A stretch of 64,000 nt of DNA from Pseudorhodoplanes sp. (GCA_019187085.1 JABARS010000006.1:134894-198893), one strand, 5' to 3'; positions 51,954 through 62,325 are shown, counted from the stretch's first letter. Notes: generated by a model not told the origin, from the sequence alone. Numbers and translations are program-made.

Positions 51954-52973
51954 TCAGTTCGTCTTGGCGTTGGCCTGATCGACGAACTTGTTGGTGTAGG
52001 TCTTGGAAAGGTCGATATTGGCCTTGGCCACCGCCTCCGAGGACTGGCTGAAGACCGCAAGCACGGCCTGCGCGCCCTTGGGGTCCATCTTGCCGGTCTG
52101 CGAATACATCGGGATCGTATTCTTGAGCGCGGCGAGATAAAGCGCCTTGTCCGCGCCGACGATCGCCTCCGGCATTTTCGCCATGATCTCCTCGGGCGTG
52201 TGCGAGTGGATCCATTTCAGCGTGTTGACGATGGCCGTCGCCATCCCCTGCGCGACCTTCGGGTTCTTCTCGATCCACTCGGCCCTGGTGTAGAGCGCGC
52301 CGCCCGGATACTCGCCGCCGAACACCTCGAGCGTGTCCTTCTGGGTGCGGGTGTCGGAGAGGATACGCAGGTCCTTGTTCTTGCCCTGCAGCAGCGTGAC
52401 GGCGGGGTCGAGCATGACGGCCGCCTCGATCGTGCCCTGCTCCATCGCGGCGACCGCGGTCGCACCGAGGCCGATGCCGATCACGCCGACGGAGGCCGGA
52501 TCGACGCCGTTCTTCTTCAGGATGTATTTGAGGAAGTAGTCGGTGGAGGAGCCCGGCGCGCTGACGCCGACCTTCATGTTGGCGAGGTCCTTGACCGATT
52601 TGATCTTGTCGGTGTGCTTGGGCGAGACGACGAGCGTCAGCCCGGGATAGCGGTCATAGACCACGAACGCCTGCAGGTTCTGGCCCTTGGCGGCGAGATT
52701 GACGCAATGGTCGAAATAGCCCGACACCACGTCGGCCGAGCCGCCGAGCACGGCGGTCAGCGCCTGCGAGCCGCCCTTGAAGTCGACCATCTCGACATTG
52801 ACGCCGGCCTTCTCGAACTCGCCGAGCTCCTTGGCGAGGACGGTCGGCAGATAGCACAGGCACGCCGCGCCGCCGATCGCGATTGTGACCTTGCTCTGGG
52901 CGACGGCAAGACCCGTCATCAGCAGCAGCGCCGCGCACGCCGAGGTGAGCCGTCGTACGAGCCTTCCAATCAT
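51954..52973 (-). CDS. SsuA/ThiY/NMT1-type ABC solute-binding protein
   Basis: A 339-residue exported binding protein with a signal peptide (RRLTSACAALLLMTGLAVAQ). The mature start KVTIAIGGAACLCYLPTVLAKELGEF, then VDFKGGSQALTAVLGGSADVVSG, is typical of the SsuA/THI5-like fold. ATG at 52973 follows GGGAGGAAAC; an in-frame extension to 53048 is not homologous. It is the third gene of an ATPase-permease-binding-protein operon and lies 66 bp before pdxY. Possible ligands include sulfonates, pyrimidine precursors, riboflavin or B6 vitamers. Confidence 0.88.
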   Translation of the reverse strand: MIGRLVRRLTSACAALLLMTGLAVAQSKVTIAIGGAACLCYLPTVLAKELGEFEKAGVNVEMVDFKGGSQALTAVLGGSADVVSGYFDHCVNLAAKGQNLQAFVVYDRYPGLTLVVSPKHTDKIKSVKDLANMKVGVSAPGSSTDYFLKYILKKNGVDPASVGVIGIGLGATAVAAMEQGTIEAAVMLDPAVTLLQGKNKDLRILSDTRTQKDTLEVFGGEYPGGALYTRAEWIEKNPKVAQGMATAIVNTLKWIHSHTPEEIMAKMPEAIVGADKALYLAALKNTIPMYSQTGKMDPKGAQAVLAVFSQSSEAVAKANIDLSKTYTNKFVDQANAKTN

Positions 52974-53054
52974 CGTTTCCTCCCTGTTTTTGGTCCGGCA
53001 TCCGCCGGCTTTGGTCGCCAACGATAATTCAAGCGGAGCAAGCCGCAAGGGCCA

Positions 53055-53846
53055 TCACGTACGTGTGTCCGCCGCCGCCGGCCGCCAGACCAGAAGGCGT
53101 CGCTCCACGAGCGTGACGAGGCCATCGATCACGATCACAAAGGCCGCGAGCACAAACATGCCGGCAAAAACACCTGCGATATCGAAGGTCATCTCGGCCT
53201 GCAGGATGATGTAGCCGAGGCCGGCGGCGGAACCCAGATATTCGCCCACCACCGCGCCCACCACCGCAAAGCCGACGGAGGTATGCAGGGACGAGAACAT
53301 CCAGGACAGCGCGGACGGCCAATAGACGTGCCGCATCAACTGACGCTCGTTCATGCCCAGCATGCGCGCATTGGCGAGTACCGTCGGGCTGACCTCCTTG
53401 ACGCCCTGGTAGACGTTGAAGAACACGATGAAGAAGACGAGGGTCACGCCGAGCGCCACTTTCGACCAGATGCCGAGCCCGAACCAGAGCGTGAAGATCG
53501 GCGCCAGTACGATGCGCGGCAGCGCGTTGATCATCTTCACGTAAGGGTCGAACACGGCGGCGACGCGCGGCTGGCGCGCGAACCAGAAGCCGACAAGCAC
53601 GCCGCCGACCGAGCCGATCACGAAGGCGAGCATCGCCTCGAGCAGCGTGATCCACAGATGGCGCCAGATGGTGCCCTCGGCGAACCACTTGACGATGCGC
53701 TCGATGACGTCGATGGGCGTCGAGAAGAAGAACGGCGGGAACAGCGGCTTGCCGTCGCTCACCGGTACCGTGGTCAGGACGTGCCACAGGGCGATGGCGA
53801 CGACCGCGACCAGAAGCTGGATCAGAACGAGCGTGACGCGGCCCAT
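53055..53846 (-). CDS. SsuC-type ABC transporter permease
   Basis: A 263-residue inner-membrane permease with six hydrophobic segments beginning LVLIQLLVAVVAIALWHVL. The EAA loop region is VSPTVLANARMLGMNERQLMRHVYWP and the core includes PRIVLAPIFTLWFGLG. Its ATG shares one base with the stop of the ATPase gene (TGATG), so the pair is translationally coupled. Confidence 0.9.
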   Translation of the reverse strand: MGRVTLVLIQLLVAVVAIALWHVLTTVPVSDGKPLFPPFFFSTPIDVIERIVKWFAEGTIWRHLWITLLEAMLAFVIGSVGGVLVGFWFARQPRVAAVFDPYVKMINALPRIVLAPIFTLWFGLGIWSKVALGVTLVFFIVFFNVYQGVKEVSPTVLANARMLGMNERQLMRHVYWPSALSWMFSSLHTSVGFAVVGAVVGEYLGSAAGLGYIILQAEMTFDIAGVFAGMFVLAAFVIVIDGLVTLVERRLLVWRPAAADTRT

Positions 53847-54676
53847 CACCCGCCTCCCGTTTGCGCGTAACCCTTGACGACCTCGTCCTTGAGCGTCTGC
53901 CAGATTTCGCGGTGCAGGTCGTGAAAAGCGCGCTCGAGCTTGACCTCGGCAATGTCGCGCGGCCGCGGCAGCGGAACCCGCCAGTCGCCGATGATGCGCG
54001 CCGCCGGCCCCGCCGACATGATCACCACGCGATCGGAAAGCGCGATCGCCTCTTCGAGATCGTGGGTCACGAACAGGACTGCCTTGCGGTCGGCGCTCCA
54101 TAAATCGAGCAGCAGGTTGCCCATGATCTGGCGGGTCTGGGCGTCGAGCGGGCCGAACGGCTCGTCCATGAGCAGGATTTTCGGGTCGCGGATCAGCACC
54201 TGGGCGAGGCCCACGCGCTTGCGCTGTCCGCCGGACAGCATGTGCGGATAGCGGCCGGCAAAGGCCGCAAGCCCGACGCGCGCGAGCCAGTCCTGCGCGC
54301 GCGCATGCGCCTCGCCTGCCGGAATGCCCGCGGTCTCAAGCCCGATCGAGATATTGTCGATCGCTGTCTTCCAGGGGAACAGCGCGTCGGCCTGGAACAG
54401 GTAGCCCGCCTGTCGGTTGAGGCCGAACAATTCACGCCCGAAGATCGCAGCCCGTCCCGACGACGGCGTCAGCAGACCGGCGGCTACATTTAGCAAGGTG
54501 GACTTGCCACAGCCGGTCGGCCCGACGATGGACACGAACTCGCCGTCCGCCACGGTCAGGGACGCATCCTCGACGGCGGTATAGGTCGTTCCCGCCGCGA
54601 GGCGGAACGCAATGGTCGCGCCCGACAACTCGACTGCGGCAGACCCTGCCGGCTGCGCCGCCCCGTTTGCGTCCAT
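53846..54676 (-). CDS. SsuB-type ABC transporter ATP-binding protein
   Basis: A 276-residue ABC ATPase with Walker A GPTGCGKST, Q-loop LFQADALFPWKT, signature LSGGQRKRVGLAQVL, Walker B ILLMDEPFGPLD and H-loop VTHDLEEA. The ATG at 54676 begins MDANGAAQPAGS, a disordered N-terminus before the ABC fold; the open frame upstream to 54784 has no homology. First gene of the operon. Confidence 0.9.
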   Translation of the reverse strand: MDANGAAQPAGSAAVELSGATIAFRLAAGTTYTAVEDASLTVADGEFVSIVGPTGCGKSTLLNVAAGLLTPSSGRAAIFGRELFGLNRQAGYLFQADALFPWKTAIDNISIGLETAGIPAGEAHARAQDWLARVGLAAFAGRYPHMLSGGQRKRVGLAQVLIRDPKILLMDEPFGPLDAQTRQIMGNLLLDLWSADRKAVLFVTHDLEEAIALSDRVVIMSAGPAARIIGDWRVPLPRPRDIAEVKLERAFHDLHREIWQTLKDEVVKGYAQTGGG

Positions 54677-54827
54677 CCCCGTTCCGTCGATCGATTTTTT
54701 GGCAAAGATTGAGGTTGCGCGGCAGGTTAAGGTTGGCCGCCGTTCCAGACAACCGCCAATTCGTTTGCGCCGCGGAGACCGCAACGCCGCAGCGATATCG
54801 CGCGGCGTGGCGGCAGCCCGCCGGCGC

Positions 54828-56540
54828 TCAGAACCCCTTGAGCAGGCCGGCGTCGATCAAGAGGCGGTTGAAGCGCCGTGCCTCCGCGCCGTCCCGGCAG
54901 TCGTAGAACATACCCTCGCAGCGCTGCAGGATTTTCTTCTGTTCCAGGAACGAGCCATCGAGCGGCAGGCCCGCGGCCTCCAGCGCCACTAGCGGAAGAT
55001 AGGCCGCGTCCAGCATTTCCATCGCCGACGAGAGATCCGCCGGACGATAATTGACGCCGTCTATCGCGTAATAGGTCGTGAAATAGCGCGGATCGCGCTG
55101 CATGATGTTTTGCGACACCTCCTCGAAGCTGCGGTCCGGCTCGATGACCTTCGAGGAGATGTAGGGCTGGTGGTCGCCGAAGCGCACGATCAAGAACGGC
55201 TCACCCGGGAAACGGCTTTTGAGCTTTGCGACGAAGTCGCGATAGTCCTGCGCGCTCATCATCTGGCGGCGGATATATTCGTCGAATTCCACGCCGTTGC
55301 CCGGCGCGCGCCAGTCCGGTGTCAGGTCGGCGCGATAGGGCTGGTCCCACGGGAAATGGTTGGCGACCGTATAGACGAACAGGAAGTGGGGGGTCTTGCG
55401 GTCGCCGCGCTCGAGAACCTTGAGCGCCTGGTCGTAATAGAAATGATCGGGCTCGACGTCGCCGGCGCGCATCTCGCCGGAATCGATCATGCGCTGCACG
55501 CCGGCCGAATGCTGGAACGCGCGCGCGCTGAGAAACGAACCCGGCGCCGGATAAAGACTGAAGGTCTTGTAACCGCAGCGGCGCAGCGTCTGCGGCAGGC
55601 CGCGCTCGACGCGACCGGCCGCGATGCGGGTGACATAGAAGCTGAGCTTGCCGAACGAGCGCGCCGACAGGCCGGTCAGCACGTTGTATTCGGTGTACCA
55701 GGTCGGCCCGCCGGTACCCTCGACCGAAAGCAGGCGGAGCTTGCCGTCAACCGACCGGAAATGACGGTCATAGCCGGCCGGCACCTTCATGTCGGGAACG
55801 CGGCTGACGTCGAAGCTCGACTCGTCGAGGATGAAAATGATGTTGGGCCGCTGGCCAACCGCACGGCAGGCCGTATCGGCGGTCTTGCGCAGGCTCTCGC
55901 CCGTGCCGGCATCGGCCTCGATCCAGCCGAGCGTGGTGAGCTGCGAGGCAGACAACACGCCCGAACGCACGAAGCTCGAAACGTGATTGTTTCCCTGGAA
56001 CGGCTCCCATGGCTGCTCGGGCACCGACAGCGACAGCCCGCCGAGCACCGCAAAGCAGCCCGCCGCCCCGGCTGAGGCCACGCGGCGGCGCACGCGGAAC
56101 GGATCGAGACGCCACAGCATGACCAGAAGCGGGATCGCCAGAACGGCGGCCGTCAGCGCCGTCATGCGCAGGCCGGGAAAGGTCTTGAACAGGAATCCAA
56201 CCGTGTCCCAGTCGATGATCAGGACATCGAGGAAGGTCGCGGTCATCCAGGTGACGCCGAACTTGAACTGCGACACCAGAATGACGCCTGCCATGACCAG
56301 CAGCGACAGGAGCGCCGAAACCACCGGCCGGCGCAGCAGCGCGAGCCAGAACAGATTCAGAAGTGCCCAGGCCGACGCGCCGAGGACGATATGGAACGGA
56401 CCGACTTCAGTAAGAAAGAGCCAGCCAAGACCCGCAAGATGCAACGCCGCGACCAGCGGCCACTGGACCCATGGCGAATGGATGCGGGTGAGAAGCGCGC
56501 CGGTGCGGGTTGCGGACGGAGGAACGCTGGAAATCGACAT
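54828..56540 (-). CDS. Membrane sulfatase-fold transferase (LTA synthase/OpgB/EptA superfamily)
   Basis: A 570-residue protein with about five N-terminal membrane segments (to about residue 180) and a periplasmic alkaline-phosphatase/sulfatase-fold domain. Domain markers are PNIIFILDESSFDV with metal ligands, the nucleophile region VEGTGGPTWYTEYNVLTG, FLFVYTVANHFPW and the final RFGDHQPY. Relatives transfer phosphoglycerol or phosphoethanolamine from phospholipids to glucans, lipid A or teichoic acid. The ATG at 56540 is preferred to GTG at 56549. A three-repeat PHO box lies 55 bp upstream, linking it to phosphate status. Confidence 0.85.
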   Translation of the reverse strand: MSISSVPPSATRTGALLTRIHSPWVQWPLVAALHLAGLGWLFLTEVGPFHIVLGASAWALLNLFWLALLRRPVVSALLSLLVMAGVILVSQFKFGVTWMTATFLDVLIIDWDTVGFLFKTFPGLRMTALTAAVLAIPLLVMLWRLDPFRVRRRVASAGAAGCFAVLGGLSLSVPEQPWEPFQGNNHVSSFVRSGVLSASQLTTLGWIEADAGTGESLRKTADTACRAVGQRPNIIFILDESSFDVSRVPDMKVPAGYDRHFRSVDGKLRLLSVEGTGGPTWYTEYNVLTGLSARSFGKLSFYVTRIAAGRVERGLPQTLRRCGYKTFSLYPAPGSFLSARAFQHSAGVQRMIDSGEMRAGDVEPDHFYYDQALKVLERGDRKTPHFLFVYTVANHFPWDQPYRADLTPDWRAPGNGVEFDEYIRRQMMSAQDYRDFVAKLKSRFPGEPFLIVRFGDHQPYISSKVIEPDRSFEEVSQNIMQRDPRYFTTYYAIDGVNYRPADLSSAMEMLDAAYLPLVALEAAGLPLDGSFLEQKKILQRCEGMFYDCRDGAEARRFNRLLIDAGLLKGF

Positions 56541-56594
56541 GACCGGCACGACCCCGCGTCCGGGTTGCTCGATCGTGTCGGGGACCGCGGGCTT

Positions 56595-56623
56595 CTGTCA
56601 TCAAACTGTAATAATAGTGTCAT
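56595..56623 (+). promoter_or_regulatory. Three-repeat PHO box (PhoB-binding candidate)
   Basis: Plus-strand half-sites CTGTCAT (56595-56601), CTGTAAT (56606-56612) and GTGTCAT (56617-56623), each separated by exactly 4 nt (CAAA, AATA), give the 11-bp period of PhoB direct repeats. The match to CTGTCAT is 7, 6 and 6 of 7. It lies 55-83 bp upstream of the sulfatase gene but reads away from it; the facing gene on the other side, ilvC, ends toward it. Confidence 0.82.
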
Positions 56624-56680
56624 GGCAAGCGGCGCGCGGCCGCACGCGGCAATTTGCCGGACGAAACGCGGCAGGCAGGC

Positions 56681-56712
56681 AAAAAACAAGCGGCGCGCCG
56701 AAGCGCGCCGCT
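56681..56712 (-). terminator. Intrinsic terminator of ilvC
   Basis: On the minus strand AGCGGCGCGC (56712-56703), loop TTCG, GCGCGCCGCT (56698-56689), then TGTTTTTT. A perfect 10-bp stem with a stable UUCG loop and T-tract, 46 bp after the ilvC stop. Confidence 0.92.
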
Positions 56713-56757
56713 GCCGTTGACGCTTACGGGTGCGCCGCAACAAGCGGCAGCCCGCAC

Positions 56758-57783
<1,026 letters not shown>

Positions 57784-59754
57784 TTACCCCCGATGGGCGG
57801 ATCGCCCGTTTGCTGATGGATGGGCCGGAACGGGTCCGGCGCTGCTTCTAGGATTGTTGGGCGCTGCCGACAAGCCCGCTTTCGGCAACCCCTCCAATTC
57901 CGGCGTTTCGGCATGGACGAACGCGTGGCCGCGCAGCGCCCGCAGGGCATTGAGAATGACGGCTACATCGATGACCTCCTGGAACAGCGCGCCCTGAACC
58001 GGCGTCAGATAGCCGAAGGCGGCCGCCATCATGCCCCCGACCGACAGCCCGATCCCGGCCACGACGCTCTCAAGGGCGATCCGGCGCGAGCGGCGCGCGA
58101 TCGAAATGGCGGGCGCGATCCGGTCGATCTGATCGACCAGGAGCACGACATCGGCAGCCTCGGCAGAGGCGGCGGCGCCGCGCGCGCCCATCGCCAGACC
58201 GACATCGGCCGCGGCCAGCGCGGGTGCGTCGTTGACGCCGTCACCGACCATCATGACCGGACCGTTCTTGCGCTCCGACAGAACGACAAGGACCTTCTGG
58301 TCGGGCGACAGCTCGGCGCGGACCGCGTCGATATCGAGGCCGCTGGCGACTTTCGCCGCCACGTCCTGACGGTCGCCGGTCGCCAGCACGATGCGGTCGA
58401 CGCCAAAGCGGCGCAGGCTGGCGAGCAGCATCGCCGCCTCCGTTCGCAATTCATCGGCCAGCACGATTTCGCCGACCGTCACGCCATCGCAGGCGACCGA
58501 AACCGTCACGACGCCGGGCGTGCTGTGCCGTCGCGGCTGTGCGGTGCGCGGTATGGCCTGCACTTTCGCAGCCACGAAGCGCCGTCCGCCGACCACGACG
58601 CGCCGGCCCTCGATCTCCCCTTCGATGCCCTCGCCCGGCGTCTCGGTGACATTGGTCGGCAGGGCAAGCGGAAAGCCGCGCCCGCGCGCATAGGCCACAA
58701 GCGTCTGCGCGACGACGTGTTTGGATGCCTGATCGAGCGAGCCGGCAAGGCGCAGGATCTCGTCGGCGGAAAGCCGGCCGGCAACGCGGACGGCCGTGAC
58801 GCGCGCCTCGCCGGAGGTGAGCGTGCCGGTCTTGTCGATCACGAGCGCACGCACGCGCGCCATCATTTCGAGCGCTCCGCCGCTCTTGACCAGGATGCCG
58901 TGACGCGCCGCACGCGACAGGCCGGCGACGATGGCGACGGGTACCGCCAGAATCAGCGGACAGGGCGTGGCGACGACCAGCACGGCGACGGCGCGGATCG
59001 GATCACCGGTCAGGAACCAGGCGCCGCCGGCCATAACGATGGTCACGGCCAGGAAAACCAGAGCGAAACGGTCCGCGATCCGCACCATCGGCGCGCGCGA
59101 GCCCTGCGCCGCCTCGACCAGCCGCACGATGGCCGCATAGGTGCTTTCCGCCGCGCGCCGGGACACCGACAGGTCGAAGACTTCCCCGACATTGGTCACG
59201 CCGCTGAGGACGGCGTCGCCCGCCTGCATCTGCACCGGCAGCGCTTCGCCGGTCAGCGCCGACTGGTCGAGCACCGCGAGGCCGTTCGCGACCTGTCCGT
59301 CGACCGGCACGACGTCGCCACGACGAATAAGCAGCCGATCGCCGGGCACGATAGCGTCGATGGCAACCTCTTCGAGTCCGCCGTCGCGATAGCACATCGC
59401 GGTGCGCGGCACCCGCGAGAGCAAAGCCGACATTTCCCGCCGCGCCCGGCGTTCGGCGAAACTCTCCAGGTACTGGCCGCCGGCGTACATCAGGGCCACG
59501 ATGGCGGCGGCCAGATGCTCGCCGAAGATCAGGGCCGCGCTCATCGAGAGCGCGGCGACGATATCGAGCCCGAACTTGCCCTCGCGCAGGCTGGTCCAGA
59601 TTTCCGCGATCAGTACGATCAGCACCGGCACGGCGGACGCGGCCCAGAGCGGACCGGACCATTCGGCGGCCCCGAGCATGCGCGCCGCAAATCCCGCCGC
59701 AAGACCGGCAAGCGGCACGACGATCAGGACGGCACGGAGCGGAACGGCGGTCAT
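57784..59754 (-). CDS. Heavy-metal P1B-type ATPase with TPCP motif, no N-terminal HMA domain
   Basis: A 656-residue P-type ATPase. The transmembrane metal site is VVATPCPLILAVPVAI (TPC in place of CPC or SPC), the phosphorylation motif DKTGTLTSGEA, the TGEALPV actuator loop and the hinge GDGVNDAPALAAADVG. There is no Cys-rich metal-binding domain at the N-terminus. TPC-type P1B pumps are poorly assigned, so the metal is unknown. The start is uncertain: ATG at 59754 fits the first membrane segment, with further in-frame ATGs at 59766 and 59799. It sits between ilvH and ilvC, 6 bp from ilvC, an unusual place. Confidence 0.85.
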   Translation of the reverse strand: MTAVPLRAVLIVVPLAGLAAGFAARMLGAAEWSGPLWAASAVPVLIVLIAEIWTSLREGKFGLDIVAALSMSAALIFGEHLAAAIVALMYAGGQYLESFAERRARREMSALLSRVPRTAMCYRDGGLEEVAIDAIVPGDRLLIRRGDVVPVDGQVANGLAVLDQSALTGEALPVQMQAGDAVLSGVTNVGEVFDLSVSRRAAESTYAAIVRLVEAAQGSRAPMVRIADRFALVFLAVTIVMAGGAWFLTGDPIRAVAVLVVATPCPLILAVPVAIVAGLSRAARHGILVKSGGALEMMARVRALVIDKTGTLTSGEARVTAVRVAGRLSADEILRLAGSLDQASKHVVAQTLVAYARGRGFPLALPTNVTETPGEGIEGEIEGRRVVVGGRRFVAAKVQAIPRTAQPRRHSTPGVVTVSVACDGVTVGEIVLADELRTEAAMLLASLRRFGVDRIVLATGDRQDVAAKVASGLDIDAVRAELSPDQKVLVVLSERKNGPVMMVGDGVNDAPALAAADVGLAMGARGAAASAEAADVVLLVDQIDRIAPAISIARRSRRIALESVVAGIGLSVGGMMAAAFGYLTPVQGALFQEVIDVAVILNALRALRGHAFVHAETPELEGLPKAGLSAAPNNPRSSAGPVPAHPSANGRSAHRG

Positions 59755-59850
59755 GCCGGCAAACATAGCCCGCTGGGATGGCACATCAAACGACGGCATC
59801 GCGCCACGCCATGCGGACGCGCGGCGCATTCCGGCGCGCGCAAGCGCCGG

Positions 59851-60399
59851 TCACATCGCCTCCGCGCCTCGCCCGATCGCCACGACGCCGGTCCGCGAGA
59901 CGTCGACGAGCCCGATGGGAAGCATCAACTCGACGAACTGGTCGATCTTGTCGCTCTTGCCGGTGATCTCGAACACGAAGCTCTCGGTCGTGGCGTCGAT
60001 CACCCGCGCACGGAAGGCGTCCGCCAGGCGCAACGCCTCGACGCGGTGCTCGCCCTTGCCGCGCACCTTGACCAGCGCCAGCTCGCGCTCGATCGCCTTG
60101 CCGGTCACCGTCAGATCGACCACGCGATGCACCGGCACGAGGCGTTCGAGCTGATGCTTGATCTGCTCGATCACCATCGGCGTGCCGGTGGTGACGATCG
60201 TGATCAACGACAAATGCTTCTGATGTTCGGTCTCCGAGACCGTCAGCGAGTCGATATTGTAGCCGCGGCCGGAAAACAGGCCGATCACGCGCGCGAGCAC
60301 GCCGGGTTCGTTGTCGACCAGCACGGTGAGCGTGTGCGACTCGGCGCGCTCATGCGTGGTGGCGGCGGGATAGTGGGTGGTGGTCGCGGTCGTGTTCAC
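59851..60399 (-). CDS. ilvH: Acetolactate synthase small (regulatory) subunit (IlvH)
   Basis: A 182-residue regulatory subunit with an N-terminal ACT domain (HTLTVLVDNEPGVLARVIGLFSGRGYNIDSL) that binds valine, and a C-terminal ALS-ss domain (FVFEITGKSDKIDQFVELMLP). Start is GTG at 60399 with AGGAAGG about 9 nt upstream. It follows ilvI after a 103-bp gap that contains a palindromic repeat. Confidence 0.95.
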   Translation of the reverse strand: MNTTATTTHYPAATTHERAESHTLTVLVDNEPGVLARVIGLFSGRGYNIDSLTVSETEHQKHLSLITIVTTGTPMVIEQIKHQLERLVPVHRVVDLTVTGKAIERELALVKVRGKGEHRVEALRLADAFRARVIDATTESFVFEITGKSDKIDQFVELMLPIGLVDVSRTGVVAIGRGAEAM

Positions 60400-60431
60400 G
60401 GCAAATACCTTCCTGCACCGTACCGAATGTT

Positions 60432-60506
60432 TGCGTCATCCCGATGCGGTCCCGGATCGACGGCACGCCGCTTCGCGCCGCGCCGCGTCCGGGACAACGG
60501 GATCAC
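60432..60506. repeat. Palindromic intergenic repeat between ilvI and ilvH
   Basis: The gap shows nested inverted elements: GTCATCCCG with CGGGATCAC at the ends and TCCCGGA with TCCGGGA inside, around a GC-rich centre (CGCTTCGCGCCGCG). This is the layout of the palindromic intergenic repeats common in this bacterial order. It overlaps the ilvI stop codon region. Confidence 0.5.
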
Positions 60507-62263
60507 ACCATCATCTTGCCTTCTTCCGTGATCGCCTCGTCGAGATTCTCCGCGGCATCGCCGAGGATCATCTCATTGTGCGCGCGCCCCGAGGGGATCA
60601 TCGGGAAGCAGTTTTCCTTCTGATCGACCACGCAATCGAACAGCACCGGCTTGTCGATCGAGATCATCTCCTTGATCGCCTCGTCGAGATCGCCGGGCTT
60701 CCGGCAGCGGATGCCGTGCGCATGCATGGCGTCGGCGAGCTTGACGAAATCCGGCAGCGCTTCCGAATAGCTTTCCGAATAGCGGTTGCCGTGCAGCAAT
60801 TCCTGCCACTGGCGCACCATCCCCATATACTGGTTGTTGAGGATGAAAATCTTGATCGGCAGCCGGTATTGCACGGCGGTCGAAAGCTCCTGCATGGTCA
60901 TCTGCACCGAAGCCTCGCCTGCGATATCGATCACGAGCGATTTCGGGTGCGCCATCTGCACGCCGACCGCCGCCGGCAAACCGTAGCCCATGGTGCCGAG
61001 GCCGCCGGAGGTCATCCAGCGGTTGGGCTCCTGGAAATGAAAGAACTGCGCCGCCCACATCTGGTGCTGGCCAACCTCGGTCGTGATGTAGACGTCCTTG
61101 TCCCTGGTCGCCTCGTAGAGTCGCTGGATCGCGTATTGCGGTTTGATGATCTCGCTCGAATTGCGGTAATTGAGCGACTTGCGCGCGCGCCACTTGTCGA
61201 TCTGCGCCCACCAGTCTTTCAGCGCTTTCTGGTCGGTCTTGACGCCGGCCGCGCGCCACAGCCGCGTCAGGTCCTCGATCACGTGGCCGCAATCGCCGAC
61301 GATGCCGACATCGACCTTGACGTTCTTGTTGATCGACGAGGGGTCGATGTCGATATGGATCTTGCGCGAACCCGGCGAGAAGGCGTCGAGGCGACCGGTA
61401 ATGCGGTCGTCGAAGCGCGCGCCGATGCAGATCATCACGTCGCAATCGTGCATGGCCATGTTGGCTTCGTAGGTGCCGTGCATGCCCAGCATGCCGAGCC
61501 ATTGCGGATTGGCAGCCGGGAAGGCGCCGAGCCCCATCAGCGTGGAGGTGATCGGAAAGCCGGTCAGCTTGACGAGCTCGCGCAGCAGGTGGCTCGCCTC
61601 GGTGCCTGAATTGATGACGCCGCCGCCGGTATAAAAGATCGGGCGTTTGGCGCGGCTCATCAGCTCAAGCGCGGCCTTCACCTTTTCGATGTCGGCCTTC
61701 AGCCTGGGCGTGTAGGTCTTGTGCTTGATGTTCTGGGGACCGACATAGGTTCCCTTCGCGAACTGGATGTCCTTGGGGATGTCGACTACGACCGGACCGG
61801 GCCGGCCGTTGGCGGCGACGAAGAACGCCTCGTGCAGCACGCGCGGCAAATCCTCGATGCGCTTCACCAGATAATTGTGCTTGGTGCACGGGCGCGTGAT
61901 GCCGACCGTGTCGCATTCCTGGAAGGCGTCGTTGCCGATCAGGTGGGTCGGCACCTGGCCGGTGATGCACACGAGCGGGATCGAATCCATCAGCGCGTCG
62001 GTCAGGCCGGTGACCGCGTTGGTTGCTCCGGGACCGGAAGTGACGAGCACCGCGCCGACCTTGCCGGTCGAGCGCGCATAGCCTTCGGCCGCATGCACCG
62101 CGCCCTGTTCATGGCGCACGAGGATGTGGCGGACTTTCTCCTGCTGGAACAGGGCGTCGTAGATCGGCAGCACCGCGCCGCCCGGATAACCGAATATGTG
62201 CTGCACGCCCTGGTCGGCGAGTGCTTCGATGACCATTTCGGCGCCGGTCATCTCTCTGGTCAT
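60503..62263 (-). CDS. ilvI: Acetolactate synthase large (catalytic) subunit (IlvI/IlvB)
   Basis: A 586-residue ThDP enzyme condensing pyruvate with pyruvate or 2-ketobutyrate. The ThDP glutamate lies in VRHEQGAVHAAEGYAR, the FAD-type middle domain in GRPGPVVVDIPKDIQ onward, and the ThDP-Mg motif is GEASVQMTMQELSTAVQYRLPIKIFILNNQ (read as GDG-like GEA...NN). ATG at 62263 has AGGAG 7 nt upstream; the frame extends to 62380 without homology, through the attenuator. Translation and transcription are preceded by an isoleucine-rich leader. Confidence 0.96.
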   Translation of the reverse strand: MTREMTGAEMVIEALADQGVQHIFGYPGGAVLPIYDALFQQEKVRHILVRHEQGAVHAAEGYARSTGKVGAVLVTSGPGATNAVTGLTDALMDSIPLVCITGQVPTHLIGNDAFQECDTVGITRPCTKHNYLVKRIEDLPRVLHEAFFVAANGRPGPVVVDIPKDIQFAKGTYVGPQNIKHKTYTPRLKADIEKVKAALELMSRAKRPIFYTGGGVINSGTEASHLLRELVKLTGFPITSTLMGLGAFPAANPQWLGMLGMHGTYEANMAMHDCDVMICIGARFDDRITGRLDAFSPGSRKIHIDIDPSSINKNVKVDVGIVGDCGHVIEDLTRLWRAAGVKTDQKALKDWWAQIDKWRARKSLNYRNSSEIIKPQYAIQRLYEATRDKDVYITTEVGQHQMWAAQFFHFQEPNRWMTSGGLGTMGYGLPAAVGVQMAHPKSLVIDIAGEASVQMTMQELSTAVQYRLPIKIFILNNQYMGMVRQWQELLHGNRYSESYSEALPDFVKLADAMHAHGIRCRKPGDLDEAIKEMISIDKPVLFDCVVDQKENCFPMIPSGRAHNEMILGDAAENLDEAITEEGKMMV

Positions 62264-62325
62264 GGTCTTGCTCCTGCTGAACGCGTTGGTCGTTTTCGTT
62301 CGGGTCCGGACGGGGTGATGGGAAT

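Noticed and set aside
57820..60531. A 903-codon plus-strand open frame, with others of similar size at 36251-38935, 43768-46197, 13262-15442 and 51204-53027
   Set aside because: All lie over well-supported genes in other frames, are dominated by Arg, Ala, His, Asp and Gly, and show no domain, signal or ribosome-binding site. They are open only because GC-rich codons avoid stops on the other frames.
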